Assembly (NCBI GenBank): GCA_948474755.1
Contig: CAOLHI010000927.1
Coordinates: 496,001-560,000 of the forward strand
Length of the DNA: 64,000 bases
Source: Ctenosaura bakeri
Taxonomy: Eukaryota > Chordata > Lepidosauria > Squamata > Iguanidae
Direction: 5' to 3'
How positions within the stretch are numbered: position 1 is the first letter of the stretch; every line of letters begins with the position of its first letter. The notes under the pieces are model-generated. The model did not search any database. It had not been told where the DNA came from and saw nothing but the letters and a program-made list of their open reading frames with translations. Below are positions 1-9,639 of this stretch, one piece after another. A program made the position numbers and the translations under genes.

Positions 1-100
1 CCATGGCTAGTAACCATGGGACCTGTTGGAGAAAAAAACTCTACTCTTGTTTCACCTACTTGCTGACAGCTGGATGGAATAAATGTCCCTTGTTATAGAG

Positions 101-291
101 ACAACATAGCATAGACTGTACAGGTTTGAGTGTTGGATTACAGGCTTGGAGAGTACGATTCAATTCCCTCTGTGGCCATGGAAATTCACTGGGTGACCTT
201 GAGTGTGTCACACACTCTCTGCTCCAGAAAACCCCATGATAGGTTCACTCTATTTATCAATCAGAAATAACTTGAAGGCACACAACAACAG
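101..291 (+). mobile_element. Sauria-type SINE (tRNA-derived head, BovB-type tail)
   Basis: The head has a degraded pol III layout: a box-A-like TTTGAGTGTTGG stretch and a box-B-like GATTCAATTCC. The middle reads CACTGGGTGACCTTG. The tail, AGAAATAACTTGAAGGCACACAACAACA, is the 3' end that lizard Sauria SINEs share with BovB LINEs, whose enzymes are thought to mobilise them. This copy is diverged and I did not find clear flanking duplications. It is a transposon copy and not a tRNA gene. Confidence 0.8.
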
Positions 292-539
292 AGACCTTCC
301 CTGTTACATTATAGGTGCATAATTATGGAAAATTTATCAATTCTGTTTCCTTCTACATTTTAAGCTTCAAGTCCCTTCTGTCCCAAAAGTGTGAAATTTT
401 CAAATTTTATTTCATTCTTCCAAAAAGAACTTAAATGAAATCCTTCACCATCCACAGTTACCTAATTCAGTAGGTACTGCTATTCCCAATGTGAAAAGGA
501 CCAGCAGCCCTTTCACAATAAGCAGTTTCAGTGCTCTGA

Positions 540-735
540 TTCCACTTCAATTGCCATGGTGACATTCTATTGGTTTCTAGGATTTGCAGTTTAGGGAGAC
601 AAATTTAGAATTCTCAACCAGGAAACTCTAGTGCCTCATCATACTAAAAACCTGAGGATTCCACTGGGTGTTACCATGGTAGTTAAGGTGGAATCACAGT
701 ACTATAACTGTGCAGTGAGAAAGGGTCCCCCATTG
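540..735. mobile_element. Diverged palindromic MITE (M-like)
   Basis: The two halves are imperfect inverted repeats: GATTCCACTTCAATTGCCATGG near the left end is mirrored by CCATGGTAGTTAAGGTGGAATC near the right. The centre has the GATTTGCAGTTTAGGGAG text also present in the M copies around 29.8 and 30.5 kb. The right end, GTGCAGTGAGAAAGGGTCCC, resembles the M terminus. Old copy with uncertain ends. Confidence 0.55.
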
Positions 736-807
736 TCCCTGCCTATCATATAGGGCCTTGAAGACAAGGAGACTTTGGGGGAAATAATAAGAGTTGGCAA
801 CTCTAAT

Positions 808-1000
808 TCCATACCCTTCAACTTTCCTGATATGCCAAGAAGGGACAATGCCAATTCATCTCAGTGGTATCACACTTTTTCAGTTGCTTTTAATATGTCC
901 CAGTTTGCCACTCTTCCTTACATTTTCCCCCTGCACCCTCAATTTACTTCAGTTGCAAATAACAGTTCCACTGGATCCCTATAATCATTTAAATGACAGG
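808..1000 (+). mobile_element. Family C DNA-transposon fragment
   Basis: Begins with CATACCCTTCAAC and continues through CACACTTTTTCAGTTGCTTTTAA, matching the left half of the family C copies at 1184-1570 and 56356-57046. The right end is missing. Family C is my label for a repeat with CATACCCTCCAAC termini. Confidence 0.55.
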
Positions 1001-1183
1001 CCATTTCTTTAGACAGATTGTGAGAGGGTGCAGCTTGTAAGCATGTTCATCAATGGTGAAGAACCGCTTTCATCCTATGCAGCAAATTTAGTTCCCGAGA
1101 AGTTCATGGGAACGAAACGATGGGATCAAAACATTCATCATATTTGAGTTAAAAGCTCTTGCTATCGGTAACTAAACCTTAGC

Positions 1184-1570
1184 CATACTCTCCAACTATT
1201 CCAGTTTGGTAGGGGCAGTATCAATTAATCCTCTGTCATCCCACTTTTTCAACTGCTTTAAAAATGTCCCAGATTCTCGCTCTCCCTCTCACGTTCCCCC
1301 CTCCCACGTTCATCTTCAGTTTACTTCAGCTCATGGAAACTCAGTTCAAAATACAAAAGTAGTGTGCATTTGGTTAACCCAGCAGGGAGGATAGGAAAAG
1401 AGGGGATAGAGGAATGCCATTCCCAGGAGACTCAGGCAAAACCAAACTGCTGCAGCCTCATCTAGCTTTTCTGTTCTTCCTCATTTATAACTGTTACCAT
1501 TCTGGCAACACTCTGATGTTGCCTGGCCACATATTTTCCAGTTTTTCTCTGTGAAATGTTGGAAGGTATG
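1184..1570 (+). mobile_element. Family C non-autonomous DNA transposon
   Basis: About 387 bp bounded by CATACTCTCCAAC on the left and GTTGGAAGGTATG on the right, so the ends are inverted repeats. Inside are the blocks seen in every copy: ATCCCACTTTTTCAACTGC, a run of Cs and Ts, TTTACTTCAGCTCATGG, GCAAAACCAAACTGCTGCAGC, and GATGTTGCCTGGCCACAT. No coding capacity and no convincing target duplication. Other copies are at about 41.8-43.9, 45.1, 56.4, 59.2 and 62.4 kb. Superfamily unknown. Confidence 0.65.
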
Positions 1571-1786
1571 TAATTCAGCATGAACGTGGCTGAATTCTCA
1601 AGAACTCCATACCTTCCAAACTTTCACAGATGACAATGGGGACAGAACGAGTGCTCACTCACCTTGGCTCACAAGGTGAAGAAACCAGTGTTGCAGCAAC
1701 TAGCTTTTTGAATATAGCCCCATGGAAGGCTCTGCGAAAGAAGAAAAGATGTTAGGCTTGTGTTGTGGCACAGGCAATTTTCCCAG

Positions 1787-2510
1787 TTAGAATCATAGAA
1801 TTGTGTTGTGGCAATTTTTCTAGTTAGAGTTGGAAGATACCACAAGGCCATCAAATCCAAACCCCTGCCATCCAGGAATACACCATCAAAACATTCCTGA
1901 CAGATGGCCATTCAATCTCTGGCCCTTTCCATACGAGGCCTGGAATTGCTCCGTGCTGTTACTTACCGCTTCTTCTTGGCTCAAAGCGACACGGACTTTC
2001 CCTTAAGCCCTTCTGCAGGGCTCCTCTGTTTGTTCCAGGGCGATTCGGAGCAGTGCGAGGTCTTTAGATCCGCACTGGTGAGGCTGACAAAATGGCAGCT
2101 TCCTGTTGTTTGTGGGTCCAGACCAACCGCTGAAGCTGACCACACCCACAGCCCGCCCTCCACTGATCGCGGGTTTGCATTGGTGCGAATCTGTGCATCT
2201 GCACAACTGAGCAGGAACGAATTGGTGTGCTCTGGAAAATTTAAAAACTGCTTTTTTCTGGTCTTCACATAGCGTGCTGGAGGACCACTTGGGGGCGTAT
2301 TGAATTGGATTTAGGTGTGAAACTAAGGTAAATAGTCTGAACCTAGTCCGATCCAAGGTGCAGACAACCTCCGTGACAAGACGCATTGGCCAGTCTTAAT
2401 TTCCTCGTGCGGAAAGGGCCTCTGTTTAAAAATCTCCAAAGAAGAAGATTCCACCACACTCTGAGGCAGAGTATTCCGCTGTCCAATTGCTCTTATCATC
2501 AGGATCAGTT
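1787..2510 (-). mobile_element. CR1 LINE 3' fragment, split by an inserted K element
   Basis: 1787-1920 and 2421-2510 together match the CR1 3' end seen intact at 18327-18540 (TAGAATCATAGAATTGTG, AGAGTTGGAAGA, ACAGATGGCCAT, then TGTTTAAAAATCTCCAAAG). The two parts are separated by exactly the 500-bp element at 1921-2420 plus one copy of its TCT duplication. Only the extreme 3' end of the LINE is present, as is usual for 5'-truncated CR1 copies. Confidence 0.85.
1921..2420 (+). mobile_element. K-type inverted-repeat MITE, 500 bp, TSD TCT
   Basis: Starts GGCCCTTTCCATACGAGG and ends CCTCGTGCGGAAAGGGCC, so the termini are inverted repeats of about 18 bp. It is flanked by TCT at 1918-1920 and 2421-2423. 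The surrounding CR1 has a single TCT at this point in other copies (AAGCCTCTGCTTAAAA at about 18.45 kb), so the 3-bp duplication is confirmed by a pre-insertion site. A copy of the same length lies in the opposite orientation at 23204-23703. GC-rich relative to its surroundings. No transposase seen. Confidence 0.85.
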
Positions 2511-2940
2511 ACCTGATTCCCCTTCCAAACAGCCTGCTGCTGAAGACCAAGGCATTCAAGAAGACAACAGTCTTGTTTCTTCATTTGGTTTGAAGACAGT
2601 GGCAGCAATAGGCGGAAGGAAGAAAAATGTGAGCAAGCAGCAAGAGACTGTGAGTGTTTGCTCTCCAACATTTTTGCCACAGGTAAAGAACACTCATGCC
2701 TCCTCAGCATAGCTGCTGCTTTGCATTCTCAGCCTTCTTCTTACCCCTGGACATTTTTTCCATTGATTTTGCTGGCAATCTGTGAGCAACCATAACCTTG
2801 CACCTGCAGGGAAAGCAAAACCACTGGGAAACTGGAAGGCTGGGGAAGCAAAGCAGCAGATATGTCAAGAGCAAGAGCTACAGCTGCTGCCTCTGCTGCA
2901 GTCATAACTATCATGTTCTTTGTCCCCTCTTTCTTCTATG
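2511..2940. other. No feature recognised
   Basis: Moderate GC, short overlapping reading frames on both strands with no family resemblance. I see no gene or clear repeat here. Confidence 0.5.
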
Positions 2941-3096
2941 GGCCTTTTCACACTACACTGTTATAGTGGTATTATTGCACTTTCAACATCCTATGGAACA
3001 TCCTTTGAGGCCCCTCCCAAAACTGCAAACCTCAGGTTTCCATAGGATGTTGAAAGTGGAATAATACCACTGTGATAGTGTAGTGCAGAAATGGCC
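2941..3096. mobile_element. M-type palindromic MITE, TSD TAT(G)
   Basis: The left arm GGCCTTTTCACACTACACTG and the right arm ending CAGAAATGGCC are inverted repeats that continue inward through TATTATTGCACTTTCAACATCC and its mirror. TATG is found directly outside both ends (2937-2940 and 3097-3100), which is compatible with a 3-bp TAT duplication plus one shared G. Shortened centre compared with the 202-bp M copies. Confidence 0.75.
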
Positions 3097-3250
3097 TATG
3101 ATCAGAGGGTTTGGAGGTGTGGCTATCACAGAAGAGGAAACATGGTAGGTGGAAATCCTTAGTGGCAGTTTACAGTTACTGGTGGCAACCAAGAACAAGC
3201 AACTCAGTGGCTGAGAGGAGGAAAGCAGGACATTTTAAAAGCCATTAAGA

Positions 3251-3543
3251 TATATATTATATATTATTATATTATATAATTATATTATTAATAGGTATTA
3301 ATTATTATATTATATTATTATAATATATGTTGTATATTGTAGTATATTATAGTATATTATATATTGCAAATAATAACATGTCTTATGAACAGGTCTTATG
3401 AACATGTCAAAAGAGTATATTATATGTTGTATATTATGGTATGTTATAGTATATTTTATATTGTGAACATTAACAAGTCTTATGAGCTTATGCCTGTATG
3501 AATGAAAAATTTTAATAAAAATAAAGTAAAAATAAAATAAAAT
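3251..3543 (+). mobile_element. AT-rich retroposed insertion with 14-bp TSD
   Basis: AAAAGCCATTAAGA occurs at 3237-3250 and again at 3544-3557. The 293 bp between them are almost entirely A/T, rich in TATATTATA runs, and end in AATAAAAATAAAGTAAAAATAAAATAAAATA. A long target duplication plus an A-rich 3' end is the signature of target-primed reverse transcription, probably a 5'-truncated L1-like LINE. Two diverged internal repeats around TCTTATGAACATGTC/GTCTTATGAGC suggest local duplication. Confidence 0.65.
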
Positions 3544-3825
3544 AAAAGCCATTAAGAAAAACATGAATGCAACAGGTTAATTGTGACCATCCCACAATTT
3601 GCAGCAATTGGAGTCTATGAGATTCAAATTGTGTTTGGTAAAATTTAAGCTTTCAAAGCACTGGGCATAGTAGGAGAAATACCATATTTAATTTCTTTTT
3701 TTAAAAAAAATTAAACTCCCAAGTTCTTTGTGTCTCAAATAGGAAGAATTCTTGAGAGTTCTTACCAAGAACAAGTGTCATTGCTCCAGTCATCCCATTT
3801 TCACTTGAGAAACAGGAAACACAAA

Positions 3826-6745
3826 GAATTTTGATCCTGTTCTCCGGTGTCTTAGCAACCCCTTCTAATTTGGTATCATCTGCAAATTTGATCAGCATGC
3901 CCTCCACTCCTTCATCCAACTCATTGATGAAGATGTTAAATAGCACTGGGCCCAGGAGAGAACCCTGTGGCACCCCACTAGTTACTTCTCTCCAGGATGA
4001 AAAGCAGCCATTTGTGATCACCCTTTGGGTTCAGTCGGTCAACCAATTACAAATCCAACTAACAGTAGCCCTGTCTAGCCTGCATTTTAGTAGTTTCTTT
4101 GCAAGAATGTCACGGGGAACTTTGTCAAAGGCCTTACTGAGGTCAAGATATGCTACGTCTACAGCATTCCCTTCATCTATCAAGCTTGTAACCCTATCGT
4201 AAAAAGAGATGAGATTAGTCTGGCATGACTTATTTTTGAGAAATCCATGCTGGCTTTTAGTGATTATGGCATTGCTTTCTAAGTATTTACAAACTGATTG
4301 TTTAATGATTTGCTCTAAGATCTTTTCTGACATTGACGTCAGGCTGACTGGATGATAATTATTTGGGTCCTCTTTTTTCCCCTTCTTGAAGATGGGGACG
4401 ACATTTGCCCTCCTCCAGTCTGCTGGGACTTCTCCTGTTCTCCAAGAGTTCTCAAAGATTATTGCAAGTGGTTCAGAAATGACTTCTGCCAGTTCTTTTA
4501 ATATCCTTGGGTGTCAGTGCCGGACGGAGGACAGGCAGAGGCAGGGGAGCTGGGTGGAGGAGCAGAGCTTTAATGCAGCCAGCAACCAAAGAGTACAGCA
4601 AACTGTCCTTAACGCAGGCAGAGCTTTAACACAGTCTTAACAGAAATAAAGGGTTGCGTCACCCAGGGAATAAAAGGCTGCAAAGGAACAAAAGGCTGGC
4701 TACTTCACCAAGGCAGGCGGAGAGGCTGGACACAGGCACGGACAGCAGGACCACGGTAAACCGACGGTTGTTTCTCCGTGCCCCTCCCTGCCCGGTGCCT
4801 GCCCCAAGTAGCTCTCCGAGCCTGGCGCCGGCCAATCCAGCGCGGCCGTGCAGCTCAGGGCTTGAAGCTGTGCTGTGCCTCACAACTGGGAGCTCTCCGC
4901 CCATCGCCTCCTCTCCAACAGCCGCTGGGACCAGCGGACGGCCTCCTTGGCCTGTCGTCGCTGTTGGAAAGGAGGAGGCGAGGCGGAGACGTCAGCCTCC
5001 TCCGGATCAGGGCCGCGGGGGAGGCTTCGGCCTCCCACGGATCGGGGCCCCAGGCAGGAGAGGCGGAGGCTTCGGCCTCCTGTGGATCAGGGCCGCGGGT
5101 GGGCGGAGCCCCGGGAGCTGGCCCGGAACCCGCCCTCCCCAGCGAGCCGGCCTCCGTCTCTGCCCCCGCACCCGACGGCAAGGGACCCGATCCTGCGGCC
5201 TCCTGGTAAGTAGCGCCAGGCCCGGCGGCCTCCGCAGCCTCCAGGTAAGGCCCGGCAGCGGCAGCCTCCTCCGCGGCATCCTCTGGGGCCTCCGCCGCGT
5301 CCGCCGCCGCCTCCGAGGCGGCCTCAGGGACACCGGCGGGCCCAGCCCAGCCCGTGCCCCTGACATTGGGTGCAATTCATCTGGCTCTGGAGACTTGAAT
5401 TCATCTAGTTTAGCCAAATATTCCTGTACTACTTTATTTATTCTGTGCTGCACTTCCCTCGCTTCCTCACCTGTTCCCCACATCCCAGGTTGGGTACTTC
5501 TATCCTTTTGGGAGAAAACTGAGACAAAGAAGGCATTGAGTAGTTCTGCCTTCTCACTTCCCCCCATTATTAAATGGTCATCTTCGCCACGCAGTGGCCC
5601 TATCATTTCCTTGTTTTTCTTTTTGCTGCGGACATATCTAAAAAGCCCTTTTTATTGTTTTTGATGTCTCTGGCAAGCCTGAGTTCATTCTGCACTTTAG
5701 CTTTTCTGACAATCTTCCTACATCTCCTGGCTATTTGCTTGAATTCCTCTTTGGTGGTATCACCATTCTTCCATTTCCTGTAGATGTTTCTTTTAACACT
5801 TAGCTCAGTTGAGAGTTCTTTCTTTAGACACCTGCCATTTTTCCTCCTTATTGACACAGTTTTCAATTGTGCCTTCAGTATCTCATTTTTAAGAAACTCC
5901 CATCCGTCATGAACTCCTTTCTCTTTTAGTATTCTTGACCATGGGATTTCAGCAAGTAACTCCCTAAGTTTAGAGAAATCAGCTTTCTTAAAGTTTAGGA
6001 TGTGTGTCTGGCTATACTTGGCTTCTCCTTCCCACTGAAGGACAAACTCCAAAAGAGCATGGTCACTCCCTCCTAAGGATCCCACCACCTCCACCTCATC
6101 AACTAGGTCATCCCTGTTGGTCAGGATCAGATCTAAAATAGCCGATCCCCTTGTCGCCTCTTCCACCTTCTGGACCATGAAATTGTCTGCAAGGCAATCA
6201 AGGAACCTGTTGGACCTTGAGGTCTTTGCAGAATTTGACTACAAACAAATATCAGGATAATTGAAATCTCCCATTAACACGGCATCTCTCCTTTTTGAAT
6301 GTGTGGTCATCTACTCCAGGAAAGCTTCATCCAAATCCTCAGGCTGGCCCAGAAACCTGTAACAAACCCCCACAATCACATCTCTATTGTTTCTCACTCC
6401 CTTAATTATCACCCAGATGCTCTCCACTTGGCTTCCCAGATTTAAGTCCTGGATCTCTTCACAATTGAAAACATCCTTGACATATAAGGCTCCTCCTCCT
6501 CCTCCTTTCTTGTTTGGTCTATTTCTGCGAAATAGGTTATACCCTCCTTATTCCTGTGTTCCAATCATGACATTCATCCCACCAGGTTTCAGTGATGCCT
6601 ATGAAATCATATTTATTTTGTTGTACTAAGAGCTGAAGTTCATCTTGCTTATTCCCCATGCTCTGTGCTTTAGTGTAGAGACACACGATGTGCCCTTCGT
6701 GGAAGTCCTGTACTAAAGTTACTTTCCCTCTCGCTGTTGGTCTCC
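3826..6745 (-). pseudogene. CR1 ORF2 pseudogene (endonuclease-reverse transcriptase)
   Basis: Segments of the CR1 ORF2 product are readable on the minus strand: [17 protein letters not shown] and [17 protein letters not shown] with FADDTKLEG (RT palm; FADD in place of YADD) between 3850 and 4330, and [10 protein letters not shown] (endonuclease SDH block) near 6060. The frame changes at several places and a solo LTR at 4512-5365 splits the region between RT blocks. The C-terminus is deleted. It cannot make a functional protein. Confidence 0.85.
4512..5365. mobile_element. Solo LTR, family A, 854 bp, TSD TTGGG
   Basis: Begins TGTCAG and ends CTGACA, the TG...CA termini of LTR elements. TTGGG occurs immediately outside both ends (4507-4511 and 5366-5370), a 5-bp duplication typical of LTR integration. 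The flanking CR1 text is continuous once the LTR and one TTGGG are removed. The element is strongly GC- and CpG-rich between about 4780 and 5350, which opens long meaningless frames on both strands. There is an AATAAA near 4646 on the plus strand and ATTAAA near 4570 on the minus; orientation is undecided. No internal coding region, so it is a recombination product. Confidence 0.85.
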
Positions 6746-6825
6746 AGTTCTACTTGGCCTGCCCTATCTATATCATTTGGGCAATTTTTTGCGGCACTCA
6801 CTGCATCCTTGCCCAAAATAATTCT

Positions 6826-7870
6826 AACTCAGTTTAAAGACCTCCTGATCCGTTTTGCAAGATTGTTAGTAAAAACGTTCCGGCCGATGGTCGTAAGGTG
6901 CAGGCCATTTCTTGCCAGAAGATCATCTTCATGGAAATGGAGGTCATGATCCAAAAATCTGAATTGCTCCCGGCGGCACCATCTTCAGAGCCAGTTGTTG
7001 ATCTCCACTATTTGTGATAGATAATGATGCAGGAAGCCAAGCCAGTGACTGAGCAAGTCAACCTGCAAACATCCCCTGCACTGGAAGGTCAAACAGAGAC
7101 TGAGTTGCCCCGGTCAGCTCATGACGGAGAAGGAACCAGCAGTGATGCAGAAGAGTTGCAGCCAGCTATGCCCATCAGCCCTCAAGTATGCAGAAAGCTG
7201 AAACGGGCTGCTGAGAGGGAGGCTGCTTGGGCTAGGCTGAGGAAACAATAACAAGCAGCACCTGCTCACAGGGGCTATTTAAGTCTGCTGGTGTGGCTTC
7301 TCCTTGCTTGCAGCAAATGATTAACAAGCCCTCACAACCTTTGTGTCTTCTGCTCCCTGAAACCCTCTGGATGAATCTCTGCCTCCTGAACCTTTGGACT
7401 GGACTTTGACCTGGCTCGGCTTGTGTTTACCTGGTGTTTGGTATATTTGGACTCCCCAAGTGTTCCTGACCTCTCTCCTCCCTTGCTGGCTGCAGCCCAA
7501 CAGGGAGAGATTCCTGGCACTATTCTTCTTTCCCTTCATGGGCCATGTCCTTCCACAAGGAGAAGAGATGAAATGACAACCTGCACATGAAGGTCCTTCA
7601 GCTTCCTACCCATAAGCTCGTAATCCTTCGTGATGCAGTAGAAGCTGTGCCTTGCCGCATCATTGGTTCCAACATGAACCAAAAGAAGGGGGTTACAGTC
7701 AGTGAGCTTGACCAGTCATGTTAGCCTCTCTGTTATGTCATTGATTTTGGACCCAGGGAGACAGCACACCTCACAATTGATCCTGTCGGAGTTTCAAATG
7801 GTCGGTTCCATTCCTCTCAGCAAAGAGTCTCCAACCACTAGAACTCATCTCCTCTGAGGCTTGTCCGGGG
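6826..7870 (-). pseudogene. CR1 ORF1 esterase-domain pseudogene
   Basis: CR1 ORF1 proteins carry an SGNH-type esterase domain. On the minus strand I can read the GDS block (VVGDSLLRGMEP) near 7800 and the GTND block (HVGTNDAARHS) near 7650, in the expected order and outside the LTR at 7013-7519. The C-terminal DGLH block corresponds to the part near 6900. Stops follow the GDS block. This copy preserves more of ORF1 than the otherwise intact CR1 at 18-21 kb. Confidence 0.75.
7013..7519 (+). mobile_element. Solo LTR, family B, 507 bp, TSD CTATT
   Basis: Starts TGTGATAG and ends CCTGGCA. CTATT is present at 7008-7012 and 7520-7524. The CR1 ORF1 text resumes at 7520 (TTCTTCTTTCCC matching TTGCCCTTTCCC in the intact copy). 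A TATTTAAG box lies near 7275. A second, longer copy in the opposite orientation occupies 59916-60475 and shares the blocks AGCCAGTGACTGA, AACCAGCAGTGATG and CTTGACCTGGCTCGGCT-like text. The short open frame at 7024-7251 is LTR sequence and not a gene. Confidence 0.83.
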
Positions 7871-7890
7871 TTACTGAAGGAGCAGATTGC

Positions 7891-8855
7891 CTCACAGCCA
7901 CCTGATATTTCTGTTCATGCTGAGACTGTTGGTGCTGATGCTGTTGGATGCTGTTCTACAGGTGTTGTTGATGTTGAATTTCCTCTGGATTAGACTCACC
8001 CAATCAGTTGCTGAATGAGGAACCAACCAAGCCTTATGTAAATCTAACTGATTCAATGGCTCTATTCTAGTTGGGACTACCAATTGGATTCAAGCTATGA
8101 TGATCCAAATTCCAGTGCCATTACTATGTTTACATATGTGTGTGAGAGAGAATTTAGCCTGCAAAAGAAAAATAACTGGAAAAGATTTTGAGTGAAGAAA
8201 GAGGTTAAGCCAAGCAAGTTCTTATGTTATTATTATGACAGATTTACAGCACATTTCCATGCCTACTTTTCATTTATATTAAAAATAAGGCTGGATGACC
8301 TTACATGATATGAATCAGTAGCTCAGCTTTTAAGCCCAGCGCATAGTTAGAACATTAGTCAGGTCACTTTGGCTAGAAGGGTTTTTGTTGTGTTTTGTCT
8401 GTTGTCACTTTAGCCTACCTTCAGTCAGTTTGCAAACTTTTATCGGTGAAAAACAGCAACCAAGTGTTGTAGGGGTTTTCATGACACATAACATTCAACA
8501 CAGATATAGTTTTTGTACATATGTGTGCATATTGCTGTTCTGTACACTTGTACAGTTATTTACTTCTAAGATAAATTTCTGGGTTTGTATTGCAGTTCAA
8601 TTATAGCAAATTGAGTGTTCACAGGGAATTCAGCAGTCTTATCTCAACTGATTTTTTTTTAACATTTAAGGAATATTTTAACAAGGCATTTTTAAACATT
8701 TAATTCTGTGGTACCCTACACAGAAATAAACTCTAGCATTTTTAGTAGGGCTTGCATACAACAGTTCTCTCTGGAAAAGTTACCAGTTCTGCACAAGCCA
8801 TTATCAGTATTTGTAGTTTAATTGTATAGAGTTTTTAAAAATCCACAAAAACAGT
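7891..8855. other. No feature recognised
   Basis: The first ~100 bases may still be CR1 5' sequence. The rest is AT-rich DNA with runs of T and A and only very short frames. Nothing identifiable. Confidence 0.5.
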
Positions 8856-8953
8856 TACAAAATTTTTGGAAAAGGAATAAAATGGCTAATGAAAGTGAAA
8901 AATATACAAAATTTTTGGAAAAGGAATAAAATTGCTAATGAAAGTGAAAAATA
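8856..8953. repeat. Tandem duplication, 2 x 49 bp
   Basis: The 49-bp unit beginning TACAAAATTTTTGGAAAAGG occurs at 8856-8904 and 8905-8953, differing by one base (AATGGCTAATG versus ATTGCTAATG). No element boundaries or coding sequence are attached to it. Confidence 0.9.
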
Positions 8954-9630
8954 TTTGCTGACAAGAATTTAATTAATAAGAAGATGGAAACAGAGGAAGA
9001 AAGCAATAGAAAGAATTTAAGTAACTAAAAAAATTGAGTCTCTGAACAATGGCAATCTCATCTAACTCACACAGTTATTATAAGATGGGGTGGAACTTGG
9101 AAAAGGGGTTTTGTTTTGTTTTGGGGTTTTTTGGACTTCTTCAGCTTCTTGAATCAAGCTGGCAAGACCAGTGTGCATGACAGATACTGGAAGCTGAGGT
9201 CCCCAAAATAACTTTTCCCCATATCCCTGACTATATTCCTGACTATAGAGTCTGGAGCTAAAGGAACTCCAGCAATACATGAAGAGCTATAATTAAGGTT
9301 TTCAACTCACTAACATCTCAGACCTTGAGATTTCAGGGTCAAGACTTGAGAGCCACTAAAAGCCCCTGGTAAAGTCATTATGCCTCATCAACCACAGTTG
9401 CTCATTCAAAGAGGAAACTGAAACAAGAAAAGAGCCAAGTTGAACAAAGGAGAATGCACATACATTGGCTATCTTTCTAAGGCAGTACTCCCTCCCTGAG
9501 ATTCCTCCCTCCTCAACCTAAAGACCAGAGAAGAAGAAATATCAGGCTTTGAGATCTGGGTACTCCACCAAGGGTTCAACCCTCCATTCTACAGAACAAC
9601 TTTGTAAATGAGAGATTGTGCCAAATAATT
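8954..9630. other. No feature recognised
   Basis: AT-rich single-copy-looking DNA with a T/G-rich stretch near 9105-9135. Its downstream part may be decayed 5' sequence of the BovB LINE that follows. Confidence 0.4.
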
Positions 9631-9639
9631 TTTGAAAAA

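Larger units (their letters stand above)
3826..7890 (-). mobile_element. CR1 LINE copy, broken, interrupted by two solo LTRs
   Basis: Aligns by eye with the intact CR1 at 18327-21610, on the same strand. Its 3' side stops near 3826 inside the RT domain, so the C-terminal ORF2 part and the 3' tail are missing. It reaches further 5' than the intact copy and preserves most of the ORF1 esterase. Two LTRs interrupt it, at 4512-5365 and 7013-7519; the CR1 text resumes exactly after each. Both ORFs are dead through frameshifts and stops. Confidence 0.88.

Noticed and set aside
4654..5664. Long plus-strand frame (336 codons) and overlapping minus-strand frames
   Set aside because: They lie in the CpG-rich solo LTR and run into CR1 antisense. 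Low-complexity Pro/Arg/Ser text, no domain, and frames open on both strands because of GC content.
7024..7251. Small acidic frame of 75 codons
   Set aside because: Entirely within the family B LTR, and the second LTR copy does not keep the frame.
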